A DNA stretch of 64,000 nucleotides from Paraburkholderia susongensis. Its GTDB lineage: Bacteria; Pseudomonadota; Gammaproteobacteria; Burkholderiales; Burkholderiaceae. Shown piece after piece: positions 35,792 through 44,900 of the stretch (position 1 is its first letter; every line of letters starts with the position of its first letter). Location of the stretch: NCBI RefSeq assembly GCF_900177725.1, contig NZ_FXAT01000007.1, positions 124,001 through 188,000 of the forward strand, written 5' to 3'. Under the pieces are notes generated by a model that saw nothing but the letters and a program-made list of their open reading frames with translations, was not told where the DNA came from and did not search any database. Position numbers and translations under genes: made by a program.

Positions 35792-36111
35792 GGCGCGATA
35801 TCTTCAGCTAGTCCAGATTCAGTACCTTGCATTGGCCGCACGTAAGAAGAAGCTGGAGAATTGTCGGGGACAACTGATGATCTTATGGATTGCTCGTGTA
35901 CTGTAGCTCAAATAATCTGTTCGGGGTCGGCTATCTGGGCGTCACAGCCTTTCAGGGTGACAAAAGATTGTGAATTGTCACAAGCGGCATCGATTGCCGG
36001 TGACCGGGTTCTATGCGATGACGCCGATATGCATCCTGATGCTGCGGCGCAATAGTTCTGCGTTTATCGTATCCGGCGTAATATGGCCCAATCATGTGGC
36101 GGAGGTCCACC
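35792..36111. promoter_or_regulatory. Intergenic region with clustered inverted repeats upstream of ctaG
   Basis: About 320 bp with no long ORF. Inverted repeats: TTGTC-GGG-GACAA at 35861-35873, GTCAC...GTGAC near 35941-35961 and TTGTGA-ATTG-TCACAA at 35968-35983. The last resembles a symmetrical operator. They lie 70-190 bp upstream of ctaG and upstream of the 46-residue ORF on the other strand, so either gene could be controlled. Confidence 0.5.
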
Positions 36112-36252
36112 ATGTTTCATGATCCCATTCAGATTCCGGCGATTATCGAATTGACGTTGCTCGCTATCGTGCTGATTGTCGTCAGCGTCGTTCGCGCGCG
36201 GCGGCGAAGGGAGCGGGCGCGCAATCGAGCGAATGCCGGAATGAACCAGTAG
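36112..36252 (+). CDS. 46-residue single-helix basic miniprotein
   Basis: ATG 36112 follows GGAGG with 6-nt spacing. Translation gives MFHDPIQIPAIIE, then a membrane helix LTLLAIVLIVVSVV, then an Arg-rich tail RARRRRERARNR. One helix, N-out/C-in by the positive-inside rule. 18 bp from the convergent yfcF stop. No homologue is recognised; the good ribosome site and typical codon use support expression. Confidence 0.5.
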   Translation: MFHDPIQIPAIIELTLLAIVLIVVSVVRARRRRERARNRANAGMNQ

Positions 36253-36270
36253 AGTGCGCCTGCCGGTTCT

Positions 36271-36903
36271 TTATAGCGGAGGGCGCTCCAGTTGGACCCA
36301 TTGCTGCACGGCGGGCCTTTGCCATTGACGCCCGGCGTAGTCTTTCAATCTTTGCGGCACCGGATCGCCATTCAATACGAGTCGATTCAACATCAAAGCG
36401 AGGTCCGTGTCGGCAATGCACCACTCGCCGAAGAGATTCGGCGAACCGGCTGGAAGCAACGCCTCTGCTGCGGAGAACAGCTTTTGCGCGGCTTCCTCCG
36501 CAGCAGCGGAAAGCGGCGCGCCGCGCGATCCATAGAAGACAACCTCGGTGGAGCGCTCCTGCCGGATGGGCAGCAGGTCGCTGCGTAACCACGCCTGCAC
36601 CTGGCGCGCCCGTGCGCGCAGATGCCGATCTCGCGGATAGACCGGTATTTCCGGAAAAGTCTCGTCGAGGTATTCGGTAATCGCAGACGATTCCGATAAC
36701 GCGAAATCTTCATGCATTAGCGTTGGAACGCGCCGCGTCAATGATCTGGCTGCGTAGTCCGTTTCGTGATTCGCTCCATGCGCGAGATCGACGGTTGAGA
36801 GATCGAATGGCAGGCGCTTCTCGCGAAGCGTCACGAAAACGGACATGGCGTACGGGCTCGCAAATTGAGCATCCGTATAGAGATGCAGATGTGGCTGTTG
36901 CAA
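36271..36903 (-). CDS. yfcF: Glutathione S-transferase YfcF-like
   Basis: The 210-residue cytosolic protein follows E. coli YfcF almost block by block: LYTDAQFASPYAMSVFV at the N-terminal thioredoxin-like fold, RRVPTLMHEDFALSESSAI for glutathione binding, ARARQVQAWLRSDLLPIRQER and LFGEWCIADTDLALMLNRLV in the helical domain. YfcF has glutathione transferase and peroxide-linked activity and aids oxidative-stress resistance. Single gene. Next to tRNA-Leu. Confidence 0.92.
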   Translation of the reverse strand: MQQPHLHLYTDAQFASPYAMSVFVTLREKRLPFDLSTVDLAHGANHETDYAARSLTRRVPTLMHEDFALSESSAITEYLDETFPEIPVYPRDRHLRARARQVQAWLRSDLLPIRQERSTEVVFYGSRGAPLSAAAEEAAQKLFSAAEALLPAGSPNLFGEWCIADTDLALMLNRLVLNGDPVPQRLKDYAGRQWQRPAVQQWVQLERPPL

Positions 36904-37097
36904 AGTACTCTCCGTCGTCGAGGTGTTTTTTCCCGGATCAGTTCCGGCTCAGGTTATTCGCGATCGTCCGGCCAGCATGCCATGAATGCATCGATGTCGA
37001 CGCTGGTACGCCCGGGAGGCTTCCCAGCCGGCCTTCGAAAATTCTAAACACGGGGGGCTTCAAAAAAATAATTTAGCTGCTAAAATGGCGCCCCTCT

Positions 37098-37182
37098 GCC
37101 CAGGTGGCGAAATTGGTAGACGCACTATCTTGAGGGGGTAGCGCCGAAAGGCGTGTGGGTTCAAATCCCGCCCTGGGCACCA
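37098..37182 (+). tRNA. tRNA-Leu (anticodon GAG)
   Basis: 85 nt including CCA. Acceptor arm GCCCAGG / CCTGGGC closes; anticodon stem CTATC / GGTAG holds loop TTGAGGG with anticodon GAG; a variable arm (GCGCCGAAAGGCGT) marks a class II tRNA; T-loop GTTCAAATC is present. The 3' end is the site where a mobile element once integrated, judged by the integrase remnant 50 bp downstream. Confidence 0.97.
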
Positions 37183-37235
37183 ATAAGTATCTGATTTCTA
37201 TAGATGCTCATTTTCGGCAGTGGCAGAAATCTAGT

Positions 37236-37683
37236 CTATTTACTCGCCGATTCGCCAGCTTTTTTGACAGCATTTCCTGTTGCGAACAAAGCGACGGCTT
37301 TCCATCCTGCATCTGGATCAGAACTCGAAATCCATCGGCCGTAATTGCGTCTGATCGACGTTGTATCCGAGTGCCCCATCTGATTTGCAATCCACATTTC
37401 TCGCTCACCCGCCGAAAGCGTCATCGACGCATACGTGTGGCGTGTCCGATATGGATTGCGGTGACGGACACTCGCGCGTTTTTGCACCTGTCCAGAACAT
37501 AAGCTGCCAGAGATTCGCGAGTTGAGCATCACATGCGCACGCAATCACAGCCGCCTGCTCGACGGCATCAAGCGGATCCGTACGGTCGGCATCACGCGGA
37601 GGCTCGTTCCGCGTGAATTTGTTTTTGAGCCTGGCGCGTAGCGCCACACAGTTCCTTCTAGTTAGATGTCCTTGCACTTTCAT
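37236..37683 (-). pseudogene. Tyrosine-recombinase integrase remnant
   Basis: Two frames carry pieces of one protein. Downstream piece (37236-37544): NPYRTRHTYASMTLSAGE with the Arg and the His-x-x-Tyr-Ala context, then MGHSDTTSIRRNYGRW with His and the catalytic Tyr. Upstream piece (37405-37683): QAAVIACACDAQLANLWQLMFWTGAKT, the segment leading to the first Arg, here interrupted. A frameshift and N-terminal loss make it inactive. It lies next to the tRNA-Leu 3' end, facing it, as usual for tRNA-targeted islands. Confidence 0.8.
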
Positions 37684-37751
37684 GTATAGACGGCAGTGGC
37701 CGTCATGCAGGCCAGCTCACAGAACTTCTTGAGCGTCACGAAACGGATCAT
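37680..37751 (-). pseudogene. Excisionase-like fragment fused to the integrase remnant
   Basis: ATG 37751 opens a 23-residue frame, MIRFVTLKKFCELACMTATA..., like the first residues of short excisionase-type regulators that begin with a xVTLKKFxELTGYT segment. It ends in TGA overlapping the integrase remnant's ATG (ATGA), so an internal deletion has joined both. The rest of the excisionase is gone. Confidence 0.5.
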
Positions 37752-38543
37752 TGCGTCCCCTCTGTTCGCTTCGATTCGGTTTCCGTCCGCGGGAGAGTGC
37801 TTACTTTGCGGCCACTTCGCTGCAGTTGTAGTAATGTCCTCACGGGAACTATTGATTGATCGCCGGGGGCTCCGATGACCGAGGATCTGCAGTCGAAGAT
37901 GCGCCCTCCGGATTCTCGTGGGAGGAAATCCCTCGACCTGGAGAGGGTGCTCATGACTGAGCGTCCGCGTGTGCGGCGTCTATGTCCGAGCGTTCAGTGC
38001 GCAACAAGCTCGATCTGCTCGAGCAAGCCGCTTGATCGTGAAGGGCAACCAGGCAATCGTCGCTGCATACATCGAACGTAGGAAGGAATGTCGGTTACGG
38101 AATATATAGAGAAACTGGCAAACTGGTAGAAATGAGTACCGTCCGCCTCATTCTGAAATATGAAACCTAGAACGGTTATCCACACTAAAAAGTGTTGGCA
38201 TATTAAGGATTGCAGATAAATTCGTCTCTATCATGACATCACATCCTCAAGCAATGTTGGTACATGTAGCTAGAAGCGAATTTTCCGAGCAAAACTGGCT
38301 CGAAGTAGCAAATTGTGGGTAGTGCTTTTCCTTCCTGAAAATGCCCGCGTAGCGGGTATTTGCGGCACTTCTTTGGTTTTGACATTCATTTTGCCAATGT
38401 CTCTTTTTGGCAAGAGGGGGTGTGGGGGAGTCGACGGCGAAAAGTTATCCACGGGCCTACGTTGTATTCCCGCCCCTGCTCGCTGAGCACAGGATGCTCT
38501 ATCCCGGCAGCCCCTCAGTCGACATCCATCCACGAAATCGGGT
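37752..38543. other. Degraded region at the left end of the island
   Basis: About 790 bp of lower GC with no convincing gene. It has a 10-bp hairpin at 38339-38361 (AAATGCCCGC / GCGGGTATTT, loop GTA; read on the minus strand it ends in a short T-run, so it could terminate the LysR transcript), an IR TTGCCAA/TTGGCAA at 38391-38413, and DnaA-box-like TTATCCACA at 38176-38184. Confidence 0.5.
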
Positions 38544-39512
38544 TCACGGTAGCGAATTCGGCTCCGGGCAACGCTGCTCGAATGAAAAATCTTCCCGCAC
38601 TACTTCGAAGATGCAACGTATGAAACACTCCGAAGCCGGGGTTTGGATTGCGCTCTGACTTTGTAAAAGCTGCAGAGCCATTGGAGGCCGCGCAGGTACA
38701 AAATCGAGGGTAACAAGTTTGTCCGTTATATTGAGCGCCCCAGCCGTTTGCCACGCCCAAGCCGTTATCACTGCGTCCATTGACAACACGAGATTGTAGA
38801 GAAGCGCCTGGGAAGTGCAACGCGTCATCCGTCTCGGGGGCTCCAGCCCGTGATCTTGGAACAACGCTACGATATGTTTCGCATAAGAATCCGTCGTATC
38901 CGAGTAGAGCCATTCAGCGTCGACCAATTCCGCCAACGTCTTTGCTTTGGCAAGCGGGCTGTCGCGCCGAACAGCCAGGGTCGCTGGGACAGATGTCAGA
39001 TCGATGTGATTAATCGACGCGTCGAGGAAAGAAGCCACAGGAGATGCGATCGCAATATCGAGTGTGCCGCTGCGTAAACCGTTTAATAACCCGGCAACCG
39101 GCAACTCAATGAATTCAACGCGAATTCTTGGCATTTCTTTGCGAAATCGGACATGCGCCTTCGGCAGTATCGTCACTGCAGCGAGGGGCATCAGGCCTAC
39201 GGCAATTTTGCCTTCGAGGGAGCCACTTTCCTGGAGCATGTGCTCTTCGGCCCTCTCCAATTCAGAAACGATCAGTCTTGCGTGACGCAGCAGCGACTTG
39301 CCGCGCTGCGTGACAGTCACGCCGCTATTGGTTCGCGCTAACAACGCGACACCTACACCGGCTTCAAGATCGCGGATCGCTTGCGTTATCGCCGGCTGAC
39401 TCAGGCAGAGAAATTTGGCAGCGCTGTTGATGCTGCCTAAATCGGCAATTGCGACCAACGCACGGAGTTGATGCAATTTCAGCGGCACGACAGGCCTCGG
39501 CGGTATAAGCAT
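38544..39512 (-). CDS. LysR-family transcriptional regulator
   Basis: The 322-residue protein has the N-terminal winged helix-turn-helix LKLHQLRALVAIADLGSINSAAKFLCLSQPAITQAIRDLE, with recognition helix SQPAITQAIRDLE, and a periplasmic-binding-like effector domain. A nearby GTG (39491, VPLKLHQL) may be the true start. Diverges from the porin gene 190 bp away, the classical LysR arrangement, so it likely controls the porin, acyl-CoA synthetase and transporter genes in response to the imported acid. GC and codon use are lower than in the flanks. Confidence 0.9.
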   Translation of the reverse strand: MLIPPRPVVPLKLHQLRALVAIADLGSINSAAKFLCLSQPAITQAIRDLEAGVGVALLARTNSGVTVTQRGKSLLRHARLIVSELERAEEHMLQESGSLEGKIAVGLMPLAAVTILPKAHVRFRKEMPRIRVEFIELPVAGLLNGLRSGTLDIAIASPVASFLDASINHIDLTSVPATLAVRRDSPLAKAKTLAELVDAEWLYSDTTDSYAKHIVALFQDHGLEPPRRMTRCTSQALLYNLVLSMDAVITAWAWQTAGALNITDKLVTLDFVPARPPMALQLLQSQSAIQTPASECFIRCIFEVVREDFSFEQRCPEPNSLP

Positions 39513-39704
39513 CGATTATAGGGATAGAAGTTTATCACTATTTTGCATGCGCCTGCCTTTCTATACTGCCCCCCAGTCTTCGAAAGCGGCGGCCCAAGAA
39601 CACCAGCGGCGCCTAGAGCCGGAGTATCACCGCGCCAGCGCCGACTCCAGCAGAGAGACCAGATATGTCCAAGCGAATTGTTCGACAAAGACAGGGGAGC
39701 CGAA

Positions 39705-40760
39705 ATGAAGAAGGTTATAGGCGCTATTGGGCTTGCATTAGTGGCTAGTACGGCTTGTGCGCAATCAACTGTGACGCTGGCCGGTGTAGTGGGGGGCGGA
39801 CTGAGGTGGCAAAACGGCACGGCAGGCGGTTCGAAGCTGGCTTTCGCAGCAAATGACATCGCGCTGAGCGCGTTCATTCTCCAGGGAAAGGAGGATCTTG
39901 GCGGAGGGACGGAGGTGACGTTCTACCTTCGTAACACTTTCGATCCGGGCACCGGTGGGGTGTTTAACCCTGCGGTGCTTTTTTCTTCGACTGCCACCAT
40001 AGGCTTGTCCACCCAATACGGCCAACTGACGTTTGGCAGGCAATTCAGCGCGTTTGAAGATTTCTATATCCAGATGGACCCAAGCAGCGCGCGCGGAAGC
40101 GCTCCGACCGTCCCTGGCGCATTTCTGGTTGGTAATTACTTCACCGGGGATGACTGGTTCAACAATACAGTGAAATACCGGGTGCAGATCGGCGGACTTG
40201 TATTTCGAACCAGCTATTCGTTCGGAGGCGTCGCAGGCAACACTCGGGCGGGCTCAAATTACTCGGCCTCCGCAGTGTATCAAGGCGGAATTTTTTCGGG
40301 CGGCGCGGCTTACGGACGGACGTACAACGCCGACGCGTCTCAATGGGCACAGACAGCCCAAATTGGCGGAACGGCCCAACTGGGTCCAGTCCGGCTTTAT
40401 GCAAATTACTTGTCGCTAGCCGTGACCGGGGCGTCGGCGACGTCCCCTCAGCGCAGAAGCAAAATCCCGACAGTCGGCCTGGTGTATATGCCGACGCCGG
40501 CGGTCGCGCTAACAGCAGCATTTTACAACGATGTGGCGAGCAATCTTGGCAACGTCGCCGGTGCGAGCGGGCGTAAGGCTACGTCTTATGCGATTGCCGA
40601 ATATTTTCTTTCGAAGCGGACCGAACTATACGCAGAAGTTGATCGAAACGGGTTTTCTGGCGCGTATAAGACCGATCCAGCCAACGTTCTAACCTTCAAT
40701 TTACGCCCTGGCGCTAGCGCTTCGACCGGCGTAGCAGCCGGAATGGTGACACGCTTCTAG
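39705..40760 (+). CDS. Gram-negative porin (OmpC-like, Burkholderia type)
   Basis: ATG 39705 follows AGGGGAG. The 351-residue precursor starts MKKVIGAIGLALVASTACAQSTVTLAGVV, a standard signal peptide and first barrel strand of the beta-proteobacterial trimeric porins, with IGLSTQYGQLTFGRQFSAFEDF before loop 3, and ends MVTRF, the C-terminal Phe needed for BAM-mediated assembly. It lets small, usually anionic, solutes pass. First gene of the island's catabolic set. Confidence 0.9.
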   Translation: MKKVIGAIGLALVASTACAQSTVTLAGVVGGGLRWQNGTAGGSKLAFAANDIALSAFILQGKEDLGGGTEVTFYLRNTFDPGTGGVFNPAVLFSSTATIGLSTQYGQLTFGRQFSAFEDFYIQMDPSSARGSAPTVPGAFLVGNYFTGDDWFNNTVKYRVQIGGLVFRTSYSFGGVAGNTRAGSNYSASAVYQGGIFSGGAAYGRTYNADASQWAQTAQIGGTAQLGPVRLYANYLSLAVTGASATSPQRRSKIPTVGLVYMPTPAVALTAAFYNDVASNLGNVAGASGRKATSYAIAEYFLSKRTELYAEVDRNGFSGAYKTDPANVLTFNLRPGASASTGVAAGMVTRF

Positions 40761-40818
40761 ACGGCAACGAATTGATTAAGCGTCGAAGACAACTGACAAA
40801 TAGATAACATTCCTTAAT

Positions 40819-42939
40819 ATGACACCAAACCCGCTTGCCTATCTTTTTTCGCCCAAGTCGGTCGCGATCCTCGGCATTTCTCCTCAACGTTCGCACGGCC
40901 AGTCGACCTTACTAAATCTGCATAAAGGCCGTTTCGAAGGTTCGATTTATCTAGTCCACCCGACCGCCAGTCTGTTTGAAGGCGAGAAGGTCTACGCTTC
41001 GCTCGACGCTCTGCCACAGGTTCCGGAATGCGTTGTTCTGGCAATTTCTGCAGAGAAGGCACTTGAACAACTTGAAGTGGCCGGACGTATGGGAGTCCGA
41101 GCAGCAGTAGTCTACGCGAGTGGATTCGCGGAGTCGAACCAGAACGGACAGCGGCGCGAGGCCGAACTGGTGGAAACCGCGAAACGTTTCGATATTCAAC
41201 TCTGCGGTCCAAATTGCATGGGGCTCGTTGACTTCTATTCGGGGTTCTCCGCATACAGTGGATCCTGGCCTGAAATCGCTCATCGCGGCAGCGTGGCAAT
41301 TCTCTCTCATTCCGGTTCCGGCTGCGTGGTTCTCGGTAATGCCGGAAGGTTTGGTGTGAGTCGTATGGCCTCCGTAGGCAACGGTTCTGTGCTGGATATG
41401 GCTGACTACCTTAATTTCCTTGCGGAAGATTCGGAAACCCGCGTCGTTGCCATGGTGGTTGAAACGTTGCGCAACCCCTCAGCGTTCAACGTGGCCGCTG
41501 AAAAGATGGCCCGCGCCGGAAAACGCATCGTCGCACTCAAGAACGGCCGTTCAACCAAAGGTGCTGCGGCGACCATAGCACACACCGGTGCGATTGCTGG
41601 TCCTCATGAAGCGTATGAAGAATTTTTCCGTGAATGCGGGGTTATCACTGTGGCTGATCTGGACGAACTCGTCGAGTCGACCGTGCTACTCGAGCAACTC
41701 TCGCGTCATCCGATCGGCACCGGAGTCGCGGTCATCGGTATCAGTGGCGGCGAGATGGCGATGGCCTGCGATCTCGCGGAAGACGTCGGATTGAGACTCT
41801 CCGATTTGACGCATGAAACCAAGATGGAAATCGAGCGCTTGATGCCGAACTTTGCATACGCATCAAATCCACTCGATGCCCGAACAGGTTCCTCCGATGT
41901 CTACGAGCAACTACTCTGTGTACTCGCGTCCGATCCGGAAGTTGCTCTGGTGGCAGTAGGCCAGGATAGTTCCCATACGCTAAGCGATAACCAGGTTCGG
42001 ACATACGCCGGCGTCGCACGCGCGCTCACATCGGCTCTAGATAAAATCCAAAAGCCTATCGTGTTTTACAACAACACCAAAGAAAATGTTCATCCATTGA
42101 TTGCCGCACCTCTTCGAGAATCCGGAGTTCCAATCTTGCTGGGTGCAAGAAACGGTCTGCTCGCAATCAGCAAGCTCATGCAGATGGCCGATCGTTCCAT
42201 TGCCACGACGACGTCGAACCGTCCTCAACTTCAGGCGAATCCGCGCTGGATTCAGCGTTTTCAACTCCCAATGCCACCGACTGAACGGGAAGCGAAGGAA
42301 TTTCTCGCCGAATGCGGTCTGCCGGTCATGAAGGAGGCATTCGCAGAAAATGCAAAACAATGCGCCGAACTAGCCGCCGAAATTGGTTTCCCTGTCGCTA
42401 TCAAGATCGAATCGCCGGATATAGCACATAAAACAGAAGTCGGAGGCGTTGTACTGAATCTGACATCCGCCGCTGAGGTTTCCATTGCTTTCGAGGATAT
42501 GCTCGCGACCGTAAAACACAACTGTCCCGATGCGAAGATCAATGGAGTGGTTGTCCAGGAAATGGTGTCCTCCGGTGTGGAGGTACTGGTCGGCCTTAGT
42601 CGGCAGGAGCCCTTTGGTCTTGCTTTGGCAATTGGATGGGGTGGCACCCAAGTGGAAATCCAGAACGATGTACGACTTATGCTGTTGCCGTGCTCGCGTG
42701 CGACCATCGTCGAGAAATTGGGCCAAACTCGCGTTGCAAAGCTGCTAAAAGGCTTTCGCGGAGCGCCGCCGGCTGACCAGGATGCTCTGATAGACGTAGC
42801 ACTCAAGCTCTCGGAGATTGGTCGTGCGTATGGACATGTGATCGACGCGATCGATATCAATCCTGTCGCGGTGCTTCCCAAAGGAGACGGCGTCAGACTT
42901 TTGGATGTGCTGATCGAAACGCACGCTCAGAAAAAATAG
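40819..42939 (+). CDS. ADP-forming acyl-CoA synthetase (acetate-CoA ligase family)
   Basis: The 706-residue protein is the one-chain type: CoA-binding Rossmann domain (LFSPKSVAILGISPQRS), succinyl-CoA-ligase-like domains with phosphorylated His in IAHTGAIAGPHEAYEEFF, and a C-terminal ATP-grasp domain (FLAECGLPVMKEAFAEN; PVAIKIESPDIAHKTEVGGV). Such enzymes make acyl-CoA from an organic acid with ATP giving ADP and phosphate. Substrate unknown. It starts 58 bp after the porin and is followed by a hot-dog dehydratase gene 43 bp away, so it would activate the acid that the porin and MFS carrier bring in. Confidence 0.9.
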   Translation: MTPNPLAYLFSPKSVAILGISPQRSHGQSTLLNLHKGRFEGSIYLVHPTASLFEGEKVYASLDALPQVPECVVLAISAEKALEQLEVAGRMGVRAAVVYASGFAESNQNGQRREAELVETAKRFDIQLCGPNCMGLVDFYSGFSAYSGSWPEIAHRGSVAILSHSGSGCVVLGNAGRFGVSRMASVGNGSVLDMADYLNFLAEDSETRVVAMVVETLRNPSAFNVAAEKMARAGKRIVALKNGRSTKGAAATIAHTGAIAGPHEAYEEFFRECGVITVADLDELVESTVLLEQLSRHPIGTGVAVIGISGGEMAMACDLAEDVGLRLSDLTHETKMEIERLMPNFAYASNPLDARTGSSDVYEQLLCVLASDPEVALVAVGQDSSHTLSDNQVRTYAGVARALTSALDKIQKPIVFYNNTKENVHPLIAAPLRESGVPILLGARNGLLAISKLMQMADRSIATTTSNRPQLQANPRWIQRFQLPMPPTEREAKEFLAECGLPVMKEAFAENAKQCAELAAEIGFPVAIKIESPDIAHKTEVGGVVLNLTSAAEVSIAFEDMLATVKHNCPDAKINGVVVQEMVSSGVEVLVGLSRQEPFGLALAIGWGGTQVEIQNDVRLMLLPCSRATIVEKLGQTRVAKLLKGFRGAPPADQDALIDVALKLSEIGRAYGHVIDAIDINPVAVLPKGDGVRLLDVLIETHAQKK

Positions 42940-42982
42940 CGCACATCGAATAATTTTTCGTTGAAACGGAGTGAACTGGGAC

Positions 42983-44029
42983 ATGGAAAATCGACGCGAA
43001 CCGACTCTTGATTTGAGTCCGTACCTGGACGTCATTGGCAAGGAGCTTGAACAGCCTGAGCAGTTTAACTACGAGGTAACACGAGACAGCATTCGTCACT
43101 TCGCCCATTCAGTCGACGATTACAACGCACTCTATCTAGACGCTGACTTCGCATCGAGCACAAAGTGGAAGGGAATCATTGCGCCCCCAGGGTATCTAAT
43201 GAGTCACGGCCATTCCGCTTGGATCATCCCGAGACTCCCGAAGCTTCAGGATCCAGAAGGCGGGGAGCTCAACCTCTTTGCTCACGCTGCCGACGACTGG
43301 ACCTTCCTCAAACCGGCTCGGCCTGGGAATTTCATTCGATCTAGCAGCAGGTTGGCTAGTGCTGACCTGAAGTCAGGTCGCAAGATGGGAACTAGCGTTC
43401 TCCTCCGCCTTGAGACAGTTTTCTTCGACCAATATGGAGAAAAAATAGCGACTCGCGGAGGACAGTATTTCCTCATGAACTCTTCGCGTGGAGGACCAAT
43501 AAATCAGTCTCCCTATCCACCACTTCCTGATGGTGGAACGCGAAACGTGATTCAGCCGACACGCTTTCCAGGTACGTTTTCCTTGCCTGCGGCCCGTCGG
43601 GATTCGCAACGATATTACGAAGACGTCAATGTGGGAGATGAGCTGCCTGTCCTCGAAATTCCTCCTGTGATGCTTCAGAATCTTGGTCGATTCAACGCGG
43701 CGACAATCGGGACTGGGGTGGACGAGGTGGGGGGCGAACATGATGGCATGCCGGATGCGTATGTCTTCGGTCATCTGCGAATCTCTTGGTTCGCACGCCT
43801 GATATTGAACTGGGCCGGCCCAAATTCGTGGATTCATCAGCTCACGCAGCGTAACCGCCAGTGGTTATTGATCGGCTTTAGGGCGTCCTGTGCCGGGGTT
43901 GTTAAGGCAAAAGGGATGACGGACGGCGAAGCTTGGATCGACATTGATCTCACGTGCGATTGCGAACTCGGCTTTGTAACGAACGTCGGGACCGCGCGAG
44001 TAGTCCTGCCGCTTAGACATAGCCGGTAA
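42983..44029 (+). CDS. Double hot-dog MaoC/FAS1-like dehydratase-type protein
   Basis: ATG 42983 is preferred over GTG 42971, which lies in the ribosome site. The 348-residue protein has two hot-dog halves: IRHFAHSVDDYNALYLDADFA...GIIAPPGYL at the start (N-terminal MaoC dehydratase type) and a second half starting YYEDVNVGDELPVLEIPP. MaoC hydratases use a GD-x-NP-x-H catalytic loop; here the first half has DDYNALY (Tyr for His) and the second has a rearranged GVDEVGGEHDGMPDAYVFGHL. So it may be a hydratase with altered catalysis or a thioester-binding protein. Follows the acyl-CoA synthetase, so its substrate is presumably an acyl-CoA. Confidence 0.75.
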   Translation: MENRREPTLDLSPYLDVIGKELEQPEQFNYEVTRDSIRHFAHSVDDYNALYLDADFASSTKWKGIIAPPGYLMSHGHSAWIIPRLPKLQDPEGGELNLFAHAADDWTFLKPARPGNFIRSSSRLASADLKSGRKMGTSVLLRLETVFFDQYGEKIATRGGQYFLMNSSRGGPINQSPYPPLPDGGTRNVIQPTRFPGTFSLPAARRDSQRYYEDVNVGDELPVLEIPPVMLQNLGRFNAATIGTGVDEVGGEHDGMPDAYVFGHLRISWFARLILNWAGPNSWIHQLTQRNRQWLLIGFRASCAGVVKAKGMTDGEAWIDIDLTCDCELGFVTNVGTARVVLPLRHSR

Positions 44030-44208
44030 CCTGGCTTCCTGAGTTGGAAATTCTCAACCAAACGTGCGTGATTTTGAACAAGGTTGGGCGCCGGACCGCT
44101 GTCAGTGCGCGTCACGCAAAATGGGACTCCCCGGCGCGGAAGCAGCGCCGGGGCAAATGCAATAGAGCTGGTGCCGACTCAACGTAAATGGCATTGGAGA
44201 GAGCGAAG

Positions 44209-44445
44209 ATGAGTATCGCAGAAAGGTCATTGCGATTGCAGGTCGAGAAATGGCTTGTACCAACTGCTTCAACACCGGTTCGGGTAATCCGGTTCGGTCG
44301 CATGCGCTTGAATCAGAGCCGCTACGTGCGTGTCGAAGTATTACGGACTGCAGGCTGGGTAGGAATCTTTTTTTTCCGACACGGCAACGGCAGATGGTGC
44401 GTATTCCCACCGGAGACAGAACGCCTGGCGATGCATGCTTACTAG
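44209..44445 (+). CDS. Small protein of unknown function
   Basis: ATG 44209 follows GGAGAG. The 78-residue product has a basic, beta-like core (RVIRFGRMRLNQSRYVRVEV) and an aromatic/Gly segment IFFFRHGNGRWCVFPPE. I recall similar short proteins in Burkholderia genomes but no function is known. It is the only plausible gene in 44030-44900; the flanking ~180 and ~450 bp appear empty. Confidence 0.5.
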   Translation: MSIAERSLRLQVEKWLVPTASTPVRVIRFGRMRLNQSRYVRVEVLRTAGWVGIFFFRHGNGRWCVFPPETERLAMHAY

Positions 44446-44900
44446 AGCGCGGTGTTACATGACCCGGTAGCGGTGACTGTGCACAAGGCGGAAACCGGAT
44501 ACGTCAACGAATTTCGAACTCTCCAGCTTGGGACTGCTGCAGAGCGCCTGACGCATCGACGGGGAATTTTCGCTTCAACAGACCGGGTCCGTAGTCACGG
44601 TAGGTCTGGCTGTTGTGCAGTCATTTGCCCTTCATGTCGTTCGTACCCTTCTGGACGTCCAGTAGCATTGGGGGTCTGCCATTGAAATGGTTACCTGATA
44701 AAGTGGTTAAGAGTCTTATGCAGGGTAAATGGGCAATCACCTCGCGAAAAGAATTGATTGTTTTAACAGGTTGGAGGAAGTGATCCAGACGCAGTGCGGT
44801 ATTAGCTTGCCCATCGCCGCTCGCGCGCGGTCGGATGTGAAATAGTGGCTTGATCGGAAGCGACAACGCCAAGATGCCACCCCCAGTTCAAAGGAAATTT
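44446..44900. other. Intergenic region before the MFS gene
   Basis: About 450 bp without a supported gene; no strong hairpin or repeat seen. It contains the leader of the MFS gene with AAGGAA ahead of ATG 44901. Confidence 0.5.

Noticed and set aside
38176..38453. Two DnaA-box-like sites (TTATCCACA at 38176, TTATCCACG at 38445)
   Set aside because: Only two, 270 bp apart, no AT-rich unwinding element, iterons or replication gene nearby; not enough for an origin.
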